This document shows positions 24,572 to 32,051 of a stretch of 41,484 nucleotides of DNA, in pieces (positions within the stretch are counted from its first letter, which is position 1; every line of letters begins with the position of its first letter). Below the pieces are notes generated by a model. That model saw only the letters and a program-made list of their open reading frames with translations. It had not been told where the DNA came from and ran no database searches. Location: NCBI RefSeq assembly GCF_040545925.1, contig NZ_JBEPMX010000017.1, positions 1 to 41,484 of the forward strand, read 5' to 3'. A program made the translations under genes and the position numbers. Source of the DNA: Alkalibacillus flavidus (lineage in GTDB: Bacteria; Bacillota; Bacilli; Bacillales; Alkalibacillaceae).

Positions 24572-25795
24572 ATGAAATCAATCTTATCAGCTTATTGGAA
24601 TGGTTCACTGATTGTTAAAATATCAGTAGCATTAATATTAGGTGTTTTAGTAGGACTCATTTTTGGTGAACCTATCATTGTTTATTTAGATCCGCTAGGC
24701 GAGTTACTTATTCGTTTGTTGAAATTTTTAATTTTACCATTGATTCTGTTTACGCTTATTGTCGGCGTCAATCAAATCAATATTCGTGACTTGGGACGTA
24801 TGGGAGGTAAAGTACTAGGTTATTACACCGTGACATCTTCGGTTGCTATTATAGTTGGTGTATCAATTGCTTTACTATTGGCACCTGGTGAAGGAATGTC
24901 ATTAAACCCTGATGCAAGCTATGATTCACCGGAGCATCCAGGGGTCGCTAGTGTTTTATTGAATATAGTGCCAGAAAATATTGTGACAGCATTTAATGAG
25001 TTGAATTTACTCGGTATTATATTTATAGCAATTACATTCGGAGTCGCTTTGGCATATATGCGTCAGTCAGATGCGATGAAAGAGCAAGGAGATACATTAT
25101 ACCAAGTGATCGAAGCGTTGAACGAAGCGACATTTAAGATTATGCGTGTGATACTTCAGTATTTACCAATTGGTGTTTTTGCTATTATCGCGACAACAAT
25201 TGCTGAACATGGAATGGATACATTGACGTCGCTAGGTGAATTTATTTTAGTATTATACTTAGCATTAGTTGTTCAATTATTACTGTATTTAGTCTTTATT
25301 AAATTGACGGGTCATTCCCCGTTGGCGTTTTTGAAAGGTGCACGAACACCAATGATTACAGCTTTTGTTACTCAAAGTAGTTCTGGAACACTACCGGTAA
25401 CATTAAACGCTGCTCGTCAAATGCAATTACATCAACCGTTATATAGCTTTAGTTTACCGTTTGGTGCGACTGTTAATATGGATGGTGCGGCAATCCGAAT
25501 CGCTGTATCAGCAGTCTTTGCTGCAATGGTAATTGGTGAACCTTTGTCTGTGGCTGAGGTACTAACCATTGTTATTATTGGAACGTTGGCATCCATTGGA
25601 ACAGCTGGTGTTCCTGGAGCAGGAATCGTCATGATTGCAACCGTTTTTGCCCAATTAGGCTTACCAATGGAAGCAGTGGCTCTATTAACTGCTGTTGATG
25701 CATTAGTGGGTATGGGCTGTACAGCACTTAATGTGACAGGTGATCTAGCTGGTACGAAGATTATTAATCGAAGCGAAGCCAAGCATCAAACATGA
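24572..25795 (+). CDS. Dicarboxylate/amino acid:cation symporter (DAACS)
   Basis: 407 aa, glutamate/aspartate transporter homologue fold (8 helices plus two hairpins). Hairpin 1 has FVTQSSSGTLP, helix 7 has GATVNMDGAA (the N-M-D-G motif), hairpin 2 GTAGVPGAG, helix 8 NVTGDLAGTKIINR. Probably takes up glutamate, aspartate or C4-dicarboxylates with Na+ or H+. ATG 24572 behind AGGGGG; the TTG just before is not needed. A more distant member of the same family is at 39480. Confidence 0.92.
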   Translation: MKSILSAYWNGSLIVKISVALILGVLVGLIFGEPIIVYLDPLGELLIRLLKFLILPLILFTLIVGVNQINIRDLGRMGGKVLGYYTVTSSVAIIVGVSIALLLAPGEGMSLNPDASYDSPEHPGVASVLLNIVPENIVTAFNELNLLGIIFIAITFGVALAYMRQSDAMKEQGDTLYQVIEALNEATFKIMRVILQYLPIGVFAIIATTIAEHGMDTLTSLGEFILVLYLALVVQLLLYLVFIKLTGHSPLAFLKGARTPMITAFVTQSSSGTLPVTLNAARQMQLHQPLYSFSLPFGATVNMDGAAIRIAVSAVFAAMVIGEPLSVAEVLTIVIIGTLASIGTAGVPGAGIVMIATVFAQLGLPMEAVALLTAVDALVGMGCTALNVTGDLAGTKIINRSEAKHQT

Positions 25796-25811
25796 TAATG
25801 TATGTGATACA

Positions 25812-25845
25812 GTAGCCTCCCTAAGTCGTTGGGAGGCTTGTTTTA
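25812..25845 (+). terminator. Terminator of the DAACS gene
   Basis: AGCCTCCC/GGGAGGCT, 8-bp perfect stem, then TGTTTTAT. Confidence 0.85.
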
Positions 25846-25898
25846 TAAGGTTTACTCTATTACAGTAGAATGAGAATAAATATGAATGGAGCATAACA

Positions 25899-26306
25899 AT
25901 GGAATCAAGTAAAGACTTACGATGGAAACAACGGTTTGAAGCGTTTGAACAGAGTTTAGTGAAATTAATGCCCTATCAAGAAGAAATATTTGAAAATGAA
26001 TTGGAAGAAGCGGGGTTTATTCACTTTTATGAAATGGCCTTTGACCTAGCGCTTCAGACGTTAATCGAATACTTAGACGCTCAAGGTGTCACAGTTGAAA
26101 CTAACCGCCAAGCGATTCAGGAAGCGAAAGACTATCCGTTTATCTCGAACCATAAAATGTGGCTTCAAGCATTGAATCGTTACAATTTAACGTCTTATAT
26201 ACATACGGAAAAGGTGAAAAATGAAGTCATTCGCGACATTCAAGGGGCTTATATTAGTGAGTTGTATGCTTTTTATGACACGTTAAAAAAAGACCTCACT
26301 TCATGA
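25899..26306 (+). CDS. Nucleotidyltransferase substrate-binding / HepT-like (HEPN) protein
   Basis: 135 aa, all-helical, matching the HI0074-type family (NTase_sub_bind) that normally pairs with a minimal nucleotidyltransferase as a toxin-antitoxin-like module. Signature: FIHFYEMAFDLALQTLIEYL, then ALNRYNLTSYIHTEKV. In active HEPN members this last region reads R-N-L-T-S-H; here it reads Y-N-L-T-S-Y, so the RNase residues appear lost (comparison from memory). No MNT partner gene is adjacent on either side, so it is an orphan. ATG 25899 follows GGAG. Confidence 0.75.
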   Translation: MESSKDLRWKQRFEAFEQSLVKLMPYQEEIFENELEEAGFIHFYEMAFDLALQTLIEYLDAQGVTVETNRQAIQEAKDYPFISNHKMWLQALNRYNLTSYIHTEKVKNEVIRDIQGAYISELYAFYDTLKKDLTS

Positions 26307-26315
26307 CAGTGAGGT
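26286..26315. terminator. Terminator at convergent gene ends
   Basis: ACCTCACT/AGTGAGGT stem overlapping both gene ends; the minus strand has a seven-T run after it, so it mainly serves the 26803-26315 gene. Confidence 0.8.
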
Positions 26316-26803
26316 TAAATCGCGGTTTTTCGTTTTGGGAAAATCGTGATCATGTTGTAGATTAGCGTGTACAACAGTATAAATGGAATGATCCATAACA
26401 ACCAATGGGACCATTGTAAGATGCGAAATATGGTGATGATTAATATCGGTAACGTTAACGCATACCCTGTCATTTTCCATAACTGTTGAAAAGCTAATTT
26501 TCGCTTCGTTAGCGTACGAATGCCATAAGCGATCCCGGCTAAGCTTGTCACACCAGCGACCATTAAAAAGGTAATGATAAACGGCAATAACACGATTAAT
26601 TGCGTAATAAATAAGTCAGGAGATGCTACCTCTTCCTGCGAGAAAAAATCGTACGTGATGCGTATCGTATCGGGCAAGCAAACGAGCGTCATAAGCAGTA
26701 ATAAATAAACCATCGTATCCCGCATCGTTTCCCGGTTTAAGGAGAATAAAGCTTGTTTTTTAGGTAGTTTTAAACTGGTTTTAAATATACGTGTGATCGC
26801 CAT
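26315..26803 (-). CDS. Membrane protein, DUF1189-like
   Basis: 162 aa with four predicted helices (about 30-48, 68-95, 112-128, 132-155). A basic N-terminal segment contains FKTSLKLPKKQALFSLNR. The layout resembles Bacillus DUF1189 proteins but is shorter; this is a tentative match. ATG 26803 behind AAGGAATGA. Upstream of it lies yuzB on the same strand with a 39-base gap. Confidence 0.55.
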   Translation of the reverse strand: MAITRIFKTSLKLPKKQALFSLNRETMRDTMVYLLLLMTLVCLPDTIRITYDFFSQEEVASPDLFITQLIVLLPFIITFLMVAGVTSLAGIAYGIRTLTKRKLAFQQLWKMTGYALTLPILIITIFRILQWSHWLLWIIPFILLYTLIYNMITIFPKRKTAI

Positions 26804-26842
26804 TGTAGGTCATTCCTTTTTCGTTAACAAAATCGTTTATCA

Positions 26843-27097
26843 TTAAAATTCTTCATTAAAAGCAGCGAGTTCTTCATCGATTGCTTTTCGTATCTTGTCG
26901 ACGCATTGTTCGGGTGTTTTACCGAATATGCGTCGGTTATTGACTAATGCGAACGGACGCATCGCGCACATCCCGCAATTGTTTAAGCAGCTATTTTCTA
27001 ATACAGCAACATCAGGGTATTCTGATTCGATAATCCCTTCTAAATCCACTTCGGTCATCAAGTTGCCGTCGCAAATTTCGACTACGACGATGCCCAT
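26843..27097 (-). CDS. yuzB: YuzB-like DUF1450 protein
   Basis: 84 aa, typical length. The family motif SCLNNCGMCAMRPFA holds three cysteines in a C-x3-C-x2-C pattern, likely a metal or Fe-S site, followed by LVNNRRI. Function not known. TAGGAGGAT precedes ATG 27097. Confidence 0.9.
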   Translation of the reverse strand: MGIVVVEICDGNLMTEVDLEGIIESEYPDVAVLENSCLNNCGMCAMRPFALVNNRRIFGKTPEQCVDKIRKAIDEELAAFNEEF

Positions 27098-27284
27098 GAT
27101 TCATCCTCCTAACACATAGAATTGGGCCAACCTTCATTATATCGTGTTTCTTATCTTACACCAAAAGAAAAACTCAAAGCACTCAAAATCTTTATTGTCT
27201 AAAAATTCAAATTCAGTTATTGCATGGTGGCTAATATAAGGTTTAATGGTATTAACGAGTTAATCGGTTAAAGGAGTCGTTTTC

Positions 27285-27995
27285 ATGTCTGTAGATGCAG
27301 TTCGTCAAATGGTGGATTATTAATCATTTCACCACCAATTTCAACCTATTTTGCGTTTAGATGATTTAACTATTGTGGGATATGAAGCGTTATTACGCTC
27401 GGAATGGATTGATGCACCTGATGAAGTTATTAAGTCGATTCATGACCAAGACATGCTTTTACAATTAGATCGCCAATCAATTGCTAAGGCAGTTCACCAG
27501 TTTGACCAAAGTGATGTGTCATCAGGGTTTTTGTTTATGAATGTATTACCATCTACGGTGTCTCGGCTTGATTTTACGACATTTTTGCACAATTGCGTTC
27601 GTGAGTATCATTTGTCCCCTCAAGATGTCGTCGTTGAATTAGTCGAACTTGAAGCGATTAAGAATTTAGAGGAACTAAAACAATCGGTTAGACAGCTCAA
27701 GGAACACGGCTTTTTGATTTCGATAGATGATGTCAGCAAAGGGTCCTCGTCATTTCGTTTAATGATTGAACTTGAACCGGATATTATTAAGATGGATAAA
27801 TATTTCACTTCGCAATTGACGTACTCCACATTAAAACAGCAAATGATCGAATCGTTGGTTAGTTATTGTCAAAACACGAAAACTCGGTTTGTTTTAGAAG
27901 GCATTGAAGGTGAAAGTCAATTACATGTAGCACGTAGATTAGGGGTTGAATGCGGACAAGGGTACTATTTAGCAGGGCCGTTTTGGTTAGCTTAG
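27285..27995 (+). pseudogene. EAL-domain protein (c-di-GMP phosphodiesterase type), nonsense codon 13
   Basis: ATG 27285 with AAAGGAG opens a frame that hits TAA at 27321-27323 after 12 codons, then continues open in the same frame to 27995: SFHHQFQPILRL leads into GYEALLRS, the EAL motif. Other active-site positions are kept: Asn in MNVLPS, Glu in VELVELEA, SIDDVSKG (usual D-D-F-G), Lys in IIKMDK, Glu in LEGIEGE, Gln in GQGYYL. An intact protein would be 236 aa, a stand-alone EAL domain that hydrolyses c-di-GMP. CAA to TAA is the simplest lesion. Restart at TTG 27351 would lose the first strand, so activity is unlikely. Confidence 0.85.
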
Positions 27996-28061
27996 CTATT
28001 TCTACGCTTTGATGTATAGTGAAGATACGATACAATAGGAGTAGAAAAGGAGGGTGTCACA

Positions 28062-28304
28062 ATGGCATTTGTCATTACGAGTCCTTGTCAAACGGAAAAA
28101 GCAGCGGAATGTGTCGACGTATGTCCAGTTGACTGCATTGAAGATGGTGGTGACCAGTTTTACATAGATCCAGATATTTGCATTAACTGTGGTGCTTGCG
28201 TTTCAGTATGTCCGGTATCAGCTATTGTCGAAGATTTAGAAATGATGCCTGGAGATGAAGCGTATTTAGAGAAAGCCGAAGCATATTTTCGTAATAAATC
28301 ATGA
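28062..28304 (+). CDS. fer: Ferredoxin (two-cluster type)
   Basis: 80 aa. C-terminal cluster motif CINCGACVSVCP binds one 4Fe-4S; the N-terminal half has Cys 9, 17 and 21 (PCQ...ECVDVCPVDC), the spacing of 7Fe ferredoxins (3Fe-4S plus 4Fe-4S). Low-potential electron carrier. AAGGAGG before ATG 28062. A -35/-10 pair TTGATG-16-TACAAT lies just upstream. Confidence 0.93.
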   Translation: MAFVITSPCQTEKAAECVDVCPVDCIEDGGDQFYIDPDICINCGACVSVCPVSAIVEDLEMMPGDEAYLEKAEAYFRNKS

Positions 28305-28326
28305 AGTGAATAGTGATTAATGTAGA

Positions 28327-28358
28327 GGGATAACCACAACGGTTGTCCTTTTTATTTT
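28327..28358 (+). terminator. Terminator of the ferredoxin gene
   Basis: GGATAACC/GGTTGTCC (one wobble) with loop ACAAC, then TTTTTATTTT. Confidence 0.85.
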
Positions 28359-28436
28359 AGTGGCGTTATGTTTGAGTGTGGGGAAATAAGGTAATAAGGA
28401 ATATACTGTTGTTAGGTGTAAGGGAGAGGATAAACG

Positions 28437-28763
28437 ATGGAAGCTAAACAAGACCAATATGACGTGCATAATCAAACGCGTGAAGAATATATCGATAGTC
28501 GAATGCAAAACCATAATCGCTTTTACAAAGATATTTATAATTTGCTATATACGATCAATGATTTCACGATTGCGTTTTGGTTTTTAATCGGCAGTATTTT
28601 GTTTTATTTTGAATCGCTTAAAGTATGGGGCGTAACGCTATTTGTTGTCGCAAGTTTTCAGTTTATGATCAAACCGACGATTCGCCTCGTCCATGAAATT
28701 AAAGCCCGTAGCCATTATGGAGAGGAATATGATCGATTAACTGGTAAACACAAGCGATCATAA
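28437..28763 (+). CDS. YrhK-family membrane protein
   Basis: 108 aa. Polar N-terminus of about 35 residues, then LLYTINDFTIAFWFLIGS, a second helix, and FMIKPTIRLVHEIKA, the YrhK domain pattern of two helices ending in a P-x-I-R-L motif. Unknown role at the membrane. ATG 28437 behind GGGAGAGG. Confidence 0.8.
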   Translation: MEAKQDQYDVHNQTREEYIDSRMQNHNRFYKDIYNLLYTINDFTIAFWFLIGSILFYFESLKVWGVTLFVVASFQFMIKPTIRLVHEIKARSHYGEEYDRLTGKHKRS

Positions 28764-28783
28764 GATAGATGTTATACCATGTT

Positions 28784-28823
28784 AAAACGCCTTCAATCTT
28801 ATAGGTGATTAAAGGCGTTTTCT
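28784..28823. terminator. Bidirectional terminator
   Basis: AAAACGCCTT and AAGGCGTTTT pair around a loop with a further ATC/GAT pairing; T-run on the plus strand. Confidence 0.85.
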
Positions 28824-28826
28824 GTA

Positions 28827-28895
28827 TTAAATCATTGATAAGATCCAACTAATGACGACAATAGCACCAATCACCATAAGAATTGTGCGTAACAT
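28827..28895 (-). CDS. Very small membrane protein, 22 aa
   Basis: ATG 28895 with GAGGTGG about eight bases upstream, 22 sense codons and TAA next to a terminator. The product is one hydrophobic helix, LMVIGAIVVISWILSMI, after MLRTI. The ribosome site, terminator and codon-sized gap suggest it is a real gene. No named family known to me. Confidence 0.6.
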   Translation of the reverse strand: MLRTILMVIGAIVVISWILSMI

Positions 28896-29051
28896 CTCAT
28901 CACCACCTCAATGGATTGTTATCGATACGTTTCCCGAGATGGCGTAAATACAAACATAAGCATTTGTTTTGAATTTAAGATTTCTTGTGTGGTAAAATAA
29001 TTTTTAACAGGTCACGGTAGTCATATGGTTAATTTAGAAAGGGGTGGCAAT

Positions 29052-29657
29052 GTGAAGCATATTTTTAGAGAGGGCGATGATTTGAAAGGCCCTACGTTGT
29101 TATTGTTGCATGGAACTGGTGGTACAGAAGAAGACTTGTTACCATTAGTTGATTATATTGATTCAAAAGCGAATGTGTTAAGTGTACGTGGTAATGTGTC
29201 GGAAAATGGTATGCCTCGTTTCTTTAAACGTTTAGCAGAAGGTGTTTTTGATGAGGAAGACCTCATTTTCCGCACGCAAGAGTTGTATGAGTTTTTGGAT
29301 CAAGCAGCTGAGGATTATGGGTTTGACCGACAAAATGTGATCGCAGTTGGTTATTCTAATGGCGCTAATATTGCAGGTAGCTTATTGTTCCATTATAAGG
29401 ATGCTGTGCGAGCGGCGAGTTTACACCATCCAATGGTGCCGAGACGAGGCGTTGAGTTACCTGACTTAACTGATAAAAGCGTGTTTATCGCTGCAGGGAC
29501 GAATGATCCTATTTGTCCAGCACAAGAATCAGAAGATTTACAAGCGTTCTTAACGGATGCTGGCGCAGATGTGACTCTACACTGGGAAAGCCAAGGTCAT
29601 CAGTTGAACTTAGGCGAAATTAAAGCATCGATGAATTGGTATCAGCAGTTATCTTAA
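29052..29657 (+). CDS. Alpha/beta hydrolase, carboxylesterase/phospholipase type (MhqD-like)
   Basis: 201 aa from GTG 29052, which has AAAGGGGTGG upstream; ATG 29025 lacks one. Oxyanion region LLHGTGGTEEDL, nucleophile Ser in GYSNGA, acid Asp in AAGTNDPICP, His in SQGHQL. This matches the short-chain carboxylesterase family of Bacillus MhqD/YodD/CatD-linked esterases; natural substrate not known. Single gene. Confidence 0.88.
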   Translation: MKHIFREGDDLKGPTLLLLHGTGGTEEDLLPLVDYIDSKANVLSVRGNVSENGMPRFFKRLAEGVFDEEDLIFRTQELYEFLDQAAEDYGFDRQNVIAVGYSNGANIAGSLLFHYKDAVRAASLHHPMVPRRGVELPDLTDKSVFIAAGTNDPICPAQESEDLQAFLTDAGADVTLHWESQGHQLNLGEIKASMNWYQQLS

Positions 29658-29659
29658 AC

Positions 29660-29696
29660 AGAAAGCTCTGAAGCGATTGTGCTTCAGAGCTTTTTT
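29660..29696 (+). terminator. Terminator of the esterase gene
   Basis: AAAGCTCTGAAGC/GCTTCAGAGCTTT, 13-bp stem, then T-run. Confidence 0.93.
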
Positions 29697-29804
29697 GGAT
29701 TTTGTTATCGACAATTTTCACGAAAATGTGACGGAAACGTTTACTTAATCCTAGTCGTTTAGTATGATATAAGTGATTATTTATACTAAGCAGGGGGATA
29801 TGGC

Positions 29805-31868
29805 GTGAAAGGAAAATTATCAAGCATTCGTTTTAAGACGTTAGCTGTTTTCTTGCTGATAGCGTTAATTCCATTAATTGCGCTTGGCTTTTTCGTGAAT
29901 TACTTAATGAGTAATACGATTGAGGACCAGTTTGAGAATGCGACGTCACAAGAAATTCAACAAGTCGATCAAGGGATTGAATTGTTTTTTGATGTTGTGA
30001 AGCAAAATACGAATATGCTTGCAACGAATGAGACGGTCATGCAAGCAGATGATTCGATTGAATCGTATGTGGATACAGATGAGCCACAGCAACTGAATTC
30101 ATCGACTAGTGGAGGCATCGAACAAGAAATTTTCGAGATTTATGAGCACTATGCCGAAACACATCCTGAGATTCGCTATGCTTATTTAGCGACAACTGAC
30201 GGTGGTTATATTCAGTATCCAGAAGGGGAAGTGACAGCTGGTTATGATCCGAGTGAACGACCTTATTATACGCAAGCGATGGAAAATCCGGATGAAGTCA
30301 CGTTAACAGATGCTTATTATTGGGAAGCCGATGATGAAGTGATTATTAGTTCAGTGATTCCGATCCAAAACCAACAAGGTGACACGATAGGTGTACAAGG
30401 TGCAGATGTGAGTTTGGGTGGTTTGACGTCTATTATTGAAGACGTCGAGATCGGTGAGACTGGTTATGTTGTACTTGTAGAAGATACAGGGACAGTGTTG
30501 TCTAATCCGAATGATAGTTCAATGAGTTTCCAAAATGTTTCAGAATTAGGGATTGAGGAAGTCTCCGATATAAATAATATCAATGATACATTTTTTGAAA
30601 CATCGATTGATGGCGTTAATCATTACGTGAATACATACACGTCTGAATCGAGTGGTTGGACGTATTTAGCTGTTGTGGAAAGCTCAGAATTAATGGGGCA
30701 AATAGATAGTGTGAATACGACACTCATTATTGTGACTGTGATTATAGCTGTTATTGTCGTGATCATTGCTTATGTCTATGCGAAACGGTTAACGAACCCG
30801 ATTTATGCGATGAATGATCAATTAGCGGAAATGTCAGATGGTGATTTCACGTCAGATGTGCCAGAACATCTGACTAAACGTTCGGACGAGTTCGGTCTGT
30901 TAGCTAATCAAATGAAAACGATGAAAGGTGACGTCCGCGGATTAGTCGAAACCATTCACGATGTGACGAATTCCATTAGTCAGTCATCTCATACGTTGTC
31001 GAATAATACAAAAGAATCGTCAACGGCTGCGAATGAAGTTGCGACATCTGTACAAGAAGTGGCAGACGGAACCACTCAACAAGCTGATCAACTTGAAACA
31101 GGTCAAGAAACAGTTAAGCAGTTGAGTGATAACATTACAGAAGTCGTCAAAGAAAACAAAGGTATTGATGAGAAATCAAGTGAAATGAGTCAGTTGAGCG
31201 AAAATGGTCGATTGACGATTGGCGATTTGATTAATAAAACAGAACAGAATAAAACCGCGACAAATGAAACATCTTCAGTGATGCATCAGATGAATTCATT
31301 TGCCCAAGAAATCAGTCAGTTTACGAAACATATATTAGAAATTACAGAACAAACGAATTTGCTAGCATTAAACGCGTCGATTGAAGCGTCGCGTGCAGGT
31401 GAACATGGTAAAGGTTTTGCTGTCGTTGCAGAAGAAATTCGAAAACTTGCGGAACAATCGTCTAAAACGACAGAAGATATTAATCGACTTGTGACAAACA
31501 TTCAAGAACAATCACAAGTGGCTGTAGATTCGATTAAGAAAACACAGTCGTTTACCGAGGAAAATGAAGCCGCAGTTAAGGAGACGCAACGTATTTTTGA
31601 TGGAATTAATGAAGCGGTGAACAATTTAGCCCAAAATGCAAAACGTGTGATGTCATATTCTGAAGATATGGAAGCGCGTAAAGAGGATTTAAGTGAAATG
31701 ATTCAGACAATATCAGCTTCTGGTCAAGAAACAGCAGCGAGTGCAGAAGAGATCTCAGCTTCGACCGAAGAACAATTGTCGAGTATCGATGAAATGGATC
31801 AACACGCATCACATTTAGTTGGCCTGGTTGACCAATTGCGCGATGAAGTGAAAAAATTTAAAGTGTAA
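29805..31868 (+). CDS. Methyl-accepting chemotaxis protein with extracellular Cache domain
   Basis: 687 aa. Helix 1 at about 13-33, extracellular dCache-type domain (about 40-290, with PYYTQAMENP, VISSVIPI and GYVVLVEDTG), helix 2 at about 303-327, HAMP (328-382), then the coiled signalling domain with the hairpin tip ITEQTNLLALNASIEASRAG. It senses small ligands outside the cell and signals through CheW/CheA. The Cache fold often binds amino or carboxylic acids; ligand unknown. GTG start at 29805 with AGGGGG upstream. Confidence 0.93.
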   Translation: MKGKLSSIRFKTLAVFLLIALIPLIALGFFVNYLMSNTIEDQFENATSQEIQQVDQGIELFFDVVKQNTNMLATNETVMQADDSIESYVDTDEPQQLNSSTSGGIEQEIFEIYEHYAETHPEIRYAYLATTDGGYIQYPEGEVTAGYDPSERPYYTQAMENPDEVTLTDAYYWEADDEVIISSVIPIQNQQGDTIGVQGADVSLGGLTSIIEDVEIGETGYVVLVEDTGTVLSNPNDSSMSFQNVSELGIEEVSDINNINDTFFETSIDGVNHYVNTYTSESSGWTYLAVVESSELMGQIDSVNTTLIIVTVIIAVIVVIIAYVYAKRLTNPIYAMNDQLAEMSDGDFTSDVPEHLTKRSDEFGLLANQMKTMKGDVRGLVETIHDVTNSISQSSHTLSNNTKESSTAANEVATSVQEVADGTTQQADQLETGQETVKQLSDNITEVVKENKGIDEKSSEMSQLSENGRLTIGDLINKTEQNKTATNETSSVMHQMNSFAQEISQFTKHILEITEQTNLLALNASIEASRAGEHGKGFAVVAEEIRKLAEQSSKTTEDINRLVTNIQEQSQVAVDSIKKTQSFTEENEAAVKETQRIFDGINEAVNNLAQNAKRVMSYSEDMEARKEDLSEMIQTISASGQETAASAEEISASTEEQLSSIDEMDQHASHLVGLVDQLRDEVKKFKV

Positions 31869-31871
31869 GTG

Positions 31872-31906
31872 AAAACAAGCTGTGGGCATGCCCACAGCTT
31901 GTTTTT
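31872..31906 (+). terminator. Terminator of the chemoreceptor gene
   Basis: AAACAAGCTGTGGG/CCCACAGCTTGTTT, 14-bp perfect stem with CAT/G in the loop, then T. Confidence 0.95.
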
Positions 31907-31912
31907 GGTAAG

Positions 31913-32036
31913 ATTATCTAACAATGTCGGAACATTGTTAGATAATCAGCTGACATTGTCAGATAAAGTAGCTGGATTGTTAGACATTGAATTAACATTG
32001 TTAGATAAAGTAGTTAGATTGTCTAACAATCGATTG
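31913..32036 (+). repeat. Five-unit 21-bp tandem repeat with terminal hairpin
   Basis: Units start at 31932, 31953, 31974, 31995 and 32016, exactly 21 bp each, consensus ACATTGTTAGATAAAGTAGYT. The first unit forms a perfect 15-bp inverted repeat with ATTATCTAACAATGT at 31913-31927 (4-base loop). The last unit contains its own small hairpin GATTG-TCTAA-CAATC. In one frame the units read as leucine heptads (LLDNQLT, LSDKVAG, LLDIELT, LLDKVVR), but there is no ribosome site. It lies between convergent genes, after the chemoreceptor terminator. Confidence 0.85.
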
Positions 32037-32051
32037 AAACGGCAACATCTG

